Positions 17,666-24,970 of a stretch of DNA of 64,000 bases are shown here, piece by piece. Origin of the DNA: Thiotrichales bacterium (GTDB lineage Bacteria; Pseudomonadota; Gammaproteobacteria; Beggiatoales; Beggiatoaceae). The notes below the pieces were generated by a model. The model was not told the origin of the DNA, did no database searches, and saw only the letters and a list, made by a program, of their open reading frames with translations. A program made the position numbers and the translations under genes. The stretch spans positions 1 through 64,000 of the forward strand of contig JADGEH010000016.1 in NCBI GenBank assembly GCA_016744475.1, read 5' to 3'. The stretch's first letter is position 1. Every line of letters begins with the position of its first letter.

Positions 17666-17727
17666 TTCACCTTACGTTACGCACGCTGCGTGAAGTGAAT
17701 GAAAACATCTGGTTTTTCCCACGTTAT
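17666..17727 (+). repeat. short dispersed repeat, copy 1
   Basis: Starts ttcacctta, then gaagtgaatgaaaacatc and tttttcccacg. A second copy with the same order of blocks lies at 24847-24902. The segment between the blocks (acgcacgctgcgtg) is palindromic here. Confidence 0.6.
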
Positions 17728-17825
17728 CTCCACTTAAATGTGCTGCAACGGTGATTTATCAGCATTTTAATGTGTTTTCAAGTGCTGAAACCAAGCCTTT
17801 GCTCAACGTCAAGCATTTACTTTTA

Positions 17826-19061
17826 ATGAAGCATTACAACACGCACATCATGCAGAACTCAATAAAACCCATTCGTATTGGCATTATGGGCATGGATGAA
17901 CATGCTCGTAACATGTATGACCTTGTATTATCAAAACATGCCACTGATCAATACATCTTAGCTGATTTAAATCAAGCAGAAGCTTGTCTTTTTGATCTTG
18001 ATAGCTACGGTGCACAAAAACTATGGGATGATTTTCGTCATAAATACCCTAGCTTACCCGCTTTGGTTTTATCCTTAAGAGAAAAACAATTCGATAATAG
18101 CTATTTTGTTAAAAAACCGATTAATATTAAACAATTTCTACAGACTTTAGACAGCGTAAAAAAAGCGGTTGAAGAACAAAGACAATATCATCACCCTACC
18201 CATGCCACGTCTCAGCCAATAAGCTCACCTGCTAAACCGACATTACCTTCAACAAATGCCAAGAAACCCACTAAAACCCATCATGCCGGGCATTTAATGG
18301 CGGATCGTCAAGCAGAATCAAGCCGCTATGCGAGTAAAGTTGAATATGGACAATTACCCGATATTGATCCACACAAACCAGAGCAAGTTGAGAAAATCTA
18401 TTATGATATGAAACAACATTTTCAAAACTTATTTGAACAAGCACTGCTTTTGGCTAAAGAAAAAAAATCCTGTGTTTTATTAGAAGGTTTTATTGGGAAA
18501 ATCATTATTCACCCACAACAAAACCAAGTGCTGTGCACCAGTACAGAAGATACCTTGCATAGTTTAATGTTATTACCCATGCAACACCATAATATAGAAG
18601 TTCAGCGTTTTGATTGTGTTGAACTGTCTTATCATATTCAAAGTACAGTATTACCTTTTAATTATAATTACCTTGATCAATTTCGTTGGAAATTGGCTAT
18701 TTGGGCTGCACACGGGCGCATTCCCATCGGTACAGCTTTAGAAACACCCATCATCTTATTACATTGGCCTAATTTAACTCGCTTATTGCTTACGCCTTAT
18801 GCACTACAAATCGCTGCATTATGGATTGAACGGCCTTTTTCTTTAATTGATACGGCTAAACATTTAAACATTCCGCAGAAATATGTATTTACCTTCTATA
18901 GTGCTGTGCATACTTTGGGACTGGCTTTTCCTGAAAGACGTGGAGAGCAAAGAGAAAAAGATGAGCGATATGACATCACCCCAGAAAACATTTTTGATGA
19001 ACATAAACACAAACGTAATTTATTTAAACGGATTCTATCGCGCTTAAGTTTTTCCCACTAA
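17826..19061 (+). CDS. receiver-like signalling protein of unknown function
   Basis: The N-terminal ~125 residues resemble a response-regulator receiver: strand IRIGIMGMD, an Asp-containing turn FDLDSYG, and VKKPINIKQFLQTL in the place of the conserved Lys-Pro. The usual N-terminal acidic pair is not evident, so phosphorylation is doubtful. A Ser/Thr/Pro/Lys-rich linker follows. The C-terminal ~230-residue domain is unrecognised and ends in a helix-turn-helix-like segment (LIDTAKHLNIPQKYVFTFYSAVHTLGLA). The tail is basic. Start uncertain: ATG 17826 or 17850, neither with a clear ribosome-binding site. It lies 33 bases upstream of the GTPase gene, so the two probably act together. Confidence 0.7.
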   Translation: MKHYNTHIMQNSIKPIRIGIMGMDEHARNMYDLVLSKHATDQYILADLNQAEACLFDLDSYGAQKLWDDFRHKYPSLPALVLSLREKQFDNSYFVKKPINIKQFLQTLDSVKKAVEEQRQYHHPTHATSQPISSPAKPTLPSTNAKKPTKTHHAGHLMADRQAESSRYASKVEYGQLPDIDPHKPEQVEKIYYDMKQHFQNLFEQALLLAKEKKSCVLLEGFIGKIIIHPQQNQVLCTSTEDTLHSLMLLPMQHHNIEVQRFDCVELSYHIQSTVLPFNYNYLDQFRWKLAIWAAHGRIPIGTALETPIILLHWPNLTRLLLTPYALQIAALWIERPFSLIDTAKHLNIPQKYVFTFYSAVHTLGLAFPERRGEQREKDERYDITPENIFDEHKHKRNLFKRILSRLSFSH

Positions 19062-19094
19062 ACAAGCCATAAAATAGGGATTAAAACACCACTC

Positions 19095-19637
19095 ATGAGC
19101 CAGTATAAAATCATTTTCACAGGGCCCTCTGGGGCCGGTAAAACCACGGCTATCGGTGCTATCAGCGATATTCCTCCGGTTAAAACCGATGAAGCATCAG
19201 TAGAAACCGCAGGCTATGTGGGGAAGAAAGGCATTACCGTGGCTTTGGATTACGGCATGATGCGCTTAAGCAGTGAAGATAAAGTGCATTTGTTTGGTAC
19301 GCCGGGACAAGAGCGCTTTGATTTTATGTGGGAGATTTTGGTGCAAGGTGGGTTAGGCTTGGTGTTGTTAATTGACAATACCAGTGACACGCCTTTTGAA
19401 GATATGCATTTTTTCTTAAATGCTTTTAAGCACTTCATTCATGACACACGGGTAGCCATTGGTGTCACTCGTATGGATCTGAACCCTTCTCCATCTATTG
19501 AAGATTATTATGCAGAAATTCAAAAAGCGGATTTACGCCCACCTATTTTTGAAGTGGATGCCCGTTCTAAAGAAGACGTCTCTTTGTTATTACAAGCCCT
19601 CATGTATTCCTTAGACCCCGGCATGGGTAGCGATTAG
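19095..19637 (+). CDS. MglA-like small GTPase
   Basis: 180-residue Ras-like GTPase. G1 is GPSGAGKTT (residues 10-18). G3 reads FGTPGQERF, with G68 where Ras proteins have Asp, a deviation shared by the bacterial MglA group. G4 is TRMD (125-128) and G5 VDARSKED. MglA-type GTPases cooperate with roadblock partners to set polarity of pili and gliding machinery. The roadblock gene 2 kb upstream is the obvious partner. The TAG stop codon coincides with the first bases of a family-1 hairpin repeat. Confidence 0.85.
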   Translation: MSQYKIIFTGPSGAGKTTAIGAISDIPPVKTDEASVETAGYVGKKGITVALDYGMMRLSSEDKVHLFGTPGQERFDFMWEILVQGGLGLVLLIDNTSDTPFEDMHFFLNAFKHFIHDTRVAIGVTRMDLNPSPSIEDYYAEIQKADLRPPIFEVDARSKEDVSLLLQALMYSLDPGMGSD

Positions 19638-19796
19638 AGCCTATACGAAGATGGGGAATCGAAGCGAAAATGCGCTATTTTGAGGCAGGTTTTTTGGTTT
19701 TTTAAGGCGAATAGCGGGCTATTTAATGAAAAAAAGCGGAAAACCTGACCAAAAGGGCGGATTTGCAGCCGATTATCCCGTTTTCGTATAGGCTCT
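19636..19796 (+). repeat. family-1 161-bp hairpin repeat, copy D
   Basis: Complete copy between two convergent genes. Its first bases overlap the TAG stop of the GTPase gene and its last base forms part of the TAA stop of speE. Apical stem aatagc-gg-gctatt. It probably serves as the shared terminator. Confidence 0.9.
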
Positions 19797-20650
19797 TAGG
19801 CTAATAGCTGTTGTAAAAAACGTGGCAATGCAAAACTAGCTTGATGAATATCTGCTGTGTAATAACGAGTATCAAACGAGGCTTGCCGTGCTTGTTCTTC
19901 TCGAAAAGTAGGAAACTTTTTTTCTTTACCTCCCAATGTTGCCGTCCACCAACCGCTAGGATAAGTACACAGTGGAAACTGTAACGTGCGAGTCGCTTCA
20001 AATCCTGCCGTGCGCAGGGCTTGATGCATGGGTTTGATGATGCTGTCTGCATGTAACAAAGGGGATTCGCTTTGCTGCACTAAAATCCCACCATCATCCA
20101 GTGCTCGATAACAATCACGATAAAAATCTGCGGTAAATAAACCTTCCCCTGGGCCTACCGGATCAGTGCTATCCACGATAATCACATCAATACTCTTAGC
20201 GGCTGCTTCGCGCATCCAGCGCAACCCATCAATAAACAATAATGTGGCTCGCGGATCATTATTATGCGTACATAATTCAGGAAAAAATTGTTCTGATACA
20301 CGGGTCACGCGCTCATCAATATCAATTTGAGTGGCTTGTTTAACCTCCTCATGCTGCAACACTTGTTGCAATGTACCGCCATCACCACCGCCAATAATCA
20401 CCACTCGTTGCGGATTTGGGTGAGTGAATAAGGCGGGATGCGACATCATTTCGTGATAAATAAAATTATCACGACTGGTCAGCATGACATAACCATCGAG
20501 CACCAATAAATGACCAAAAGTCTGGGTCGCATACACTTCTATTTTTTGATACGAGCTTTGTTCTTCATGCAGCTTGTGTTGAATTTCTAAACCAATAGCA
20601 CTGCCTTGATGAGGCTCGAAAAACCAGTTTTTTGGATCAATCTGTATCAT
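19796..20650 (-). CDS. speE: spermidine synthase (polyamine aminopropyltransferase)
   Basis: Transfers an aminopropyl group from decarboxylated SAM to putrescine. The nucleotide-binding motif VVIIGGGDGGTLQQVLQHE, the catalytic DSTDPVGPGEGLFT and the QSESPLLHAD segment are present. Length 284 is usual. No speD or other polyamine genes adjoin it. The gene ends inside the terminal base of a hairpin repeat. Confidence 0.94.
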   Translation of the reverse strand: MIQIDPKNWFFEPHQGSAIGLEIQHKLHEEQSSYQKIEVYATQTFGHLLVLDGYVMLTSRDNFIYHEMMSHPALFTHPNPQRVVIIGGGDGGTLQQVLQHEEVKQATQIDIDERVTRVSEQFFPELCTHNNDPRATLLFIDGLRWMREAAAKSIDVIIVDSTDPVGPGEGLFTADFYRDCYRALDDGGILVQQSESPLLHADSIIKPMHQALRTAGFEATRTLQFPLCTYPSGWWTATLGGKEKKFPTFREEQARQASFDTRYYTADIHQASFALPRFLQQLLA

Positions 20651-20707
20651 AAGTGTTATTCATTGTGGAAAAGAGGGAAGAGAATAAAAACAGAGCCTAA
20701 ACAACGT

Positions 20708-22795
20708 CTAATGCTCAAACACTACCACGCTATGTGCTTGCAGGGTATAGCGTGCTGATGGTAAAACCGTCATGGATTCTGGCGGATGAATATCTTGTGG
20801 CGTGGCTTGTCCCGTGTCCACCGCCAAACGCCAAGGCGACTCATGATGAGTGGGCAAATGGATGTCTAGCGCCCCTTCGCACATATTCATCAGCACATGT
20901 AAATCGGTTTCATTGTCATCGACACCTTGCAGCGTAAAGCCTAGTATCCGTGCGGTGGGATCATCCCATAACGGTTCATCTAGCTTTTTTCCATGCCATA
21001 CAATGTCGGCTTGTGCTTGATCGGGTTGTTGCTGTCCGGTTAAAAACCGCCGCCGCATTAAACTGGGATGGCGTTTGCGCAGCGCGATCATTTCACGGGT
21101 AAAACGCAGCATATCCTGATTTTTTTCGATTAAATCCCAATCAAACCAGTTCAGCTCATTATCCTGGCAATAAGCGTTATTGTTGCCTTGCTGGCTACGT
21201 AACACTTCATCGCCAGCCCACAGCATCGGCACCCCTTGGCTGAGCAGCAAAATAGCCATGAAGTTTTTCGCTTGTTGAGCACGTAAGCGCAAGATGTTGG
21301 CATCCGGCGTGTCACCTTCTTCGCCACAATTCCAAGTGAGATTGTCATTATGACCATCGCGGTTGTCTTCACCATTGGCTTGGTTATTTTTGTGGTGGTA
21401 ACTCACCGTGTCATATAGGGTAAAACCGTCGTGGCAGGTGATGAAGTTAATACTGTTGATCGGCAAGCGTCCCGCAGGCTGATATAAATCACTGCTTCCA
21501 CTTAAGCGAGTCGCCACCTCGCCGATAATGCCAGGATCACCGCGTACAAAACGTCGCATCACATCTCGATAACGCCCATTCCATTCCGCCCAGCGAAAGC
21601 CTGGAAAGCCGCCGACTTGGTACAAACCGCCCGCATCCCAAGCTTCAGCGATTAAATGCGTTTGACTTAAGGCGCTAGAAAACTCTATCGCCCAGGTGAC
21701 AGGCGCATGGTGCATGGGTTTTCCATCTTCCCCGCGCACCAAAGCGCTGGCTAAATCAAAGCGAAAACCATCAACGTGCATGTCGTTGACCCAATATTCC
21801 AGGCAATCAACGATGAAATGCGTCACCAGCGGGTGATTGCAATTAAAGGTGTTACCACAGCCTGTGTAATCGCGGTAAAGGCTGCGATCATCTCCTTCCA
21901 AATGATAATAAATCGCGTTGCCCATGCCTTTGAAATTAATCACTGGCCCATCCGCACCGCCCTCAGCGGTATGGTTAAACACCACATCCAAAATCACACA
22001 AATACCCGCTTGATGCAGAGCTTTAACCATATCGCGGAATTCGTCTTTATGCGTGCCCTCTAAAGGCGTGACACAATAATGTGGATGCGGGCTAAAAAAG
22101 CTGTGCGTGCTGTAACCCCAATAATTATCCAAGCCACGCTGTGCCACACCTTCTGGAACATCTTGAACATCGAAAGCCATGATCGGCATTAACTCCACCG
22201 CCGTCACGCCCAAGGATTGTAAATAAGGAATTTTTTCAATCATTCCCGCAAAGGTGCCAGGATGCGTCACCTGTGACGAAGCATGTCGGGTAAAGCCGCC
22301 AACGTGTAGTTCATAAATAATATTGTGTTCTGATAGATGATGCGCCTGTACATCTTCTGCCCAGTCATAATCATCCAGTTCTTGCAGCACAATACCGCGC
22401 ATTCCTGGGGTGATGTCGGGTGTCGCGCAACTGCTTTTGCGATCCCACAAGCTGTCTGTGACTGCACGCGCCCAAGGATCAATTAACTCTTTATTGGGAT
22501 TAAAACGCTCACCGCTGTCTTCAGTATCCGAAGGGCCATCCATGCGCCAGGTGTAATGCACGCCAGCAGGCAAATCCTCCACAAAGACATGCCAGAAAAA
22601 GAACGTGCGGTGATGCCCTGGATCAAGTTCAAAAATCTGGAAGGGTTCAAGGCTGTCCGCACTGGCATACAACACCAGTGTGACTGCCGTGGCTTGCTGG
22701 CTAAAAACACAAAAATTAATACCATCAGAGTGAACCTGCGTGCCCGGTGGATAACGCTTACCAGGTTGAGTTGAATAAGGGGGATTCAATGTCAT
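20708..22795 (-). CDS. glgX: glycogen debranching enzyme GlgX
   Basis: GH13 alpha-1,6-glucosidase that trims limit-dextrin branches during glycogen breakdown. An N-terminal CBM48-like domain (GTQVHSDGINFCVFSQQA) precedes the barrel, with catalytic motifs VDGFRFDLASALVRG (nucleophile Asp), LIAEAWDAGG (acid/base Glu) and NFITCHDGFTLYD. Length is 695 residues from ATG 22795. A TTG at 22840 would add 15 residues, but that codon is part of a mobile hairpin repeat, so I place the start at 22795. The rest of the glycogen pathway is not in this window. Confidence 0.93.
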   Translation of the reverse strand: MTLNPPYSTQPGKRYPPGTQVHSDGINFCVFSQQATAVTLVLYASADSLEPFQIFELDPGHHRTFFFWHVFVEDLPAGVHYTWRMDGPSDTEDSGERFNPNKELIDPWARAVTDSLWDRKSSCATPDITPGMRGIVLQELDDYDWAEDVQAHHLSEHNIIYELHVGGFTRHASSQVTHPGTFAGMIEKIPYLQSLGVTAVELMPIMAFDVQDVPEGVAQRGLDNYWGYSTHSFFSPHPHYCVTPLEGTHKDEFRDMVKALHQAGICVILDVVFNHTAEGGADGPVINFKGMGNAIYYHLEGDDRSLYRDYTGCGNTFNCNHPLVTHFIVDCLEYWVNDMHVDGFRFDLASALVRGEDGKPMHHAPVTWAIEFSSALSQTHLIAEAWDAGGLYQVGGFPGFRWAEWNGRYRDVMRRFVRGDPGIIGEVATRLSGSSDLYQPAGRLPINSINFITCHDGFTLYDTVSYHHKNNQANGEDNRDGHNDNLTWNCGEEGDTPDANILRLRAQQAKNFMAILLLSQGVPMLWAGDEVLRSQQGNNNAYCQDNELNWFDWDLIEKNQDMLRFTREMIALRKRHPSLMRRRFLTGQQQPDQAQADIVWHGKKLDEPLWDDPTARILGFTLQGVDDNETDLHVLMNMCEGALDIHLPTHHESPWRLAVDTGQATPQDIHPPESMTVLPSARYTLQAHSVVVFEH

Positions 22796-22827
22796 GTTAT
22801 AAGGTTGCTCTGATTGATGAGGTAAAT

Positions 22828-22988
22828 AGACTTGTTGCAAGGGGTATTCATCGACTGCAAAGGCGTGGATTTTGGCCTGTTTTTCCGCTTTTTCTCAACC
22901 AATAGCCCGCTATTCGTCTCAAAAAACCGAAAAAACCGCCTCAAAACCACACCTTTTCGCTATGATGCCTACCCCTCGCAACAAGTCT
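22828..22988 (-). repeat. family-2 161-bp hairpin repeat, inverted copy
   Basis: Complete copy in the opposite orientation with agacttgttgc/gcaacaagtct ends and apical stem aatagc-cc-gctatt. It fills the gap between dapC and glgX and lies 33 bases upstream of the glgX ATG. Confidence 0.9.
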
Positions 22989-23005
22989 AATGAAGCCGTG
23001 TTTTA

Positions 23006-24193
23006 TTAGGCCAGTAAATCAGCAATGCGTTGAGCGGCTGTCACGCATTCTTTCAATTCCGCCACCAAAGCCATGCGCACATGCTGGCTGCCTGGATTGC
23101 CTTGTTCTGTGTCCCGCGATAAATAGCTACCGGGGAGCACGGTGATGTGGGCTTTGGCAAATAATTCACGGGTAAAGTCGGTGTCTGACATCGCTGTTTC
23201 AGGCCAAAGAAAAAAGCCCGCAGGCGGCAAAGACAGCTTTAACACCGGATTTAAAATCTCATACACGGCGGTAAATTTTTCTCGATATAAGCCACGATTT
23301 TCAACGACATGGGCTTCATCCTGCCAAGCTGCTGCACTGGCGGCCTGTACGGGCAAAGACATGGCACAGCCATGATAAGTGCGATACAACAAAAATTGTT
23401 GCAACACCTTCGCATCTCCCGCCACAAAACCAGAGCGCAAACCAGGCACATTAGAGCGTTTTGACAAGCTATTAAAACTCACGCAATGCTGAAAACCGGT
23501 GCGCCCCATTTCATGCGCCACCTGCAATAAACCGGGCGGCGGTTGCTGTTCATCCCGATAAATTTCTGAATAGCATTCATCAGCGGCAATCACAAAATCA
23601 TATTGCTCAGCCAGGTTTATCAAACGCTGCAAACGCGCTGTATCCATCACCGCTCCGGTGGGATTGCCGGGAGAACAAATATAGAACAGTTGACAGCGCT
23701 GCCAGATGGCGGCGGGCACGGCATCAAGGTCGGGTAAAAAATCATTCTCTGCGGTACAGTTTAAAAAATACGGTTGTGCGCCTGCCAACAATGCACCGCC
23801 TTCATAAATCTGATAAAACGGATTGGGCATACACACCAAGGCATCAGCTTGAGAGCGATCCACCACGGCTTGCGCGATGGCAAACAAGGCTTCGCGAGTG
23901 CCATTGACGGGCAAGATTTGCTGCGCAGCATCAATAGCAGGCAAGCCATAACGCTGACATAACCAAGCCGCTATCGCCTCTCGCAAGCTGTCGCTGCCCT
24001 TCGTCAACGGATAACGCCCCAGCCCGCTTAAATGCTCAATCAAGGTGTGCTGAATGAATTCAGGCACTGAATGCTTAGGCTCACCGATGGATAAAAAAAT
24101 CGGTTCTAAATCAGCAGGGGCTTGAATATCGGCTTTGAGATGACGGAGTTTTTCAAAAGGATAGGCTTGGAGTGAATTCAGATCAGGATTCAT
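23006..24193 (-). CDS. dapC: succinyldiaminopimelate transaminase DapC
   Basis: PLP-dependent class I/II aminotransferase of lysine and peptidoglycan precursor synthesis. It starts MNPDLNSLQAYPFEKLRHL, the typical DapC N-terminus, and contains SIGEPKH, the PGNPTGA loop, AADECYSEIY with the PLP-contact Asp/Tyr, and SFNSLSKRSNVPGLRSGF with the Schiff-base Lys. An upstream in-frame ATG (24226) lies inside a terminator hairpin and is rejected as a start. Length 395. Confidence 0.9.
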   Translation of the reverse strand: MNPDLNSLQAYPFEKLRHLKADIQAPADLEPIFLSIGEPKHSVPEFIQHTLIEHLSGLGRYPLTKGSDSLREAIAAWLCQRYGLPAIDAAQQILPVNGTREALFAIAQAVVDRSQADALVCMPNPFYQIYEGGALLAGAQPYFLNCTAENDFLPDLDAVPAAIWQRCQLFYICSPGNPTGAVMDTARLQRLINLAEQYDFVIAADECYSEIYRDEQQPPPGLLQVAHEMGRTGFQHCVSFNSLSKRSNVPGLRSGFVAGDAKVLQQFLLYRTYHGCAMSLPVQAASAAAWQDEAHVVENRGLYREKFTAVYEILNPVLKLSLPPAGFFLWPETAMSDTDFTRELFAKAHITVLPGSYLSRDTEQGNPGSQHVRMALVAELKECVTAAQRIADLLA

Positions 24194-24215
24194 GAGGATA
24201 GGCTCTAAAACCAAC

Positions 24216-24251
24216 AAAGCCGACATAATGATAATGAATCATGTCGGCTTT
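24216..24251 (-). terminator. intrinsic terminator between the hemerythrin-like gene and dapC
   Basis: aaagccgacat (24216-24226) and atgtcggcttt (24241-24251) form a perfect 11-bp stem with a 14-base loop. It follows the hemerythrin-like gene on the minus strand. Reading on, a weak T-rich stretch comes after the stem. Confidence 0.65.
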
Positions 24252-24288
24252 AATGATGAAAATAAAAGAAAAATGTATGCAAGACGGC

Positions 24289-24732
24289 TTAAGCAGCTTT
24301 ATCCATACCCCAAATATTACGCAGCACGGGATACAGTTTTTCATGTTCGTCTTGAATGCGTTTTAACACCGATTCAAACATTTCTTCTGTGTCTTGAATG
24401 AACACAGCATGATCTTTGATCTTCAATGTGGTTTGTTTATGGTTGCACCATTTACGCAAATATTGCTTAAACACTCGTTTGATTTCACTGGTGCCATTCA
24501 TGAAATTAGACGCGATATTCACCATTTGTTGATCTGAGTGGGTGAGTAAGTCTTTGTAAAACACTTGTTCACCCAAGTCGAGATGTGCGTTTACTTTTTC
24601 TACGTATTGAAAAAATAATTGACAAGTGACTTCTGTATCACAAATCAGACGATCTTGAATTAGGTACGATAAAACTCTGGATAATTCCGAAATTTTATGG
24701 GTGTTATTGGCTAGTTGGTTGAGATCATACAT
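24289..24732 (-). CDS. hemerythrin-like (HHE-type) helical protein
   Basis: 147 residues, nearly all predicted helix. The pattern H50-xxx-LGEQVFYKDLLTH65 and later histidines, including DEHEKLYP near the C-terminus, resembles HHE hemerythrin domains, which bind oxygen or nitric oxide at a di-iron centre. Ligand spacing does not match the classic bacteriohemerythrin set, unlike the gene at 59830, so this is a resemblance only. Could be a structural or signalling helical protein. Monocistronic, with a terminator behind it. Confidence 0.55.
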   Translation of the reverse strand: MYDLNQLANNTHKISELSRVLSYLIQDRLICDTEVTCQLFFQYVEKVNAHLDLGEQVFYKDLLTHSDQQMVNIASNFMNGTSEIKRVFKQYLRKWCNHKQTTLKIKDHAVFIQDTEEMFESVLKRIQDEHEKLYPVLRNIWGMDKAA

Positions 24733-24846
24733 GGTTATACCTCCGCATTAGTCACCTCAGTACTGTTGGGTTTTGATTTTATTATCTACGAAAAAGGCTT
24801 AATTTCAAAATAGATTTGCGCAAAGAATGCAGGGACATCCATTTAA

Positions 24847-24902
24847 CTCACCTTAAGCACACCGTGGGAAGTGAACGAAAACATCCATTTTTCCCACGCT
24901 AT
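24847..24902 (+). repeat. short dispersed repeat, copy 2
   Basis: Same block order as 17666-17727: ctcacctta, gaagtgaacgaaaacatc, tttttcccacg. It lies upstream of the hemerythrin-like gene, next to a family-2 fragment. Confidence 0.6.
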
Positions 24903-24913
24903 ACCCAAAAGAA

Positions 24914-24962
24914 GCCTCAAAACCATACCGTTTCTACGATGCCCACCCCTCGCAACAAGTCT
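24914..24962 (-). repeat. family-2 repeat, truncated end fragment
   Basis: About 49 bases corresponding to one end of the family-2 repeat, finishing with cgcaacaagtct. The other end and the apex are missing. Confidence 0.7.
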
Positions 24963-24970
24963 ATGAGCGG

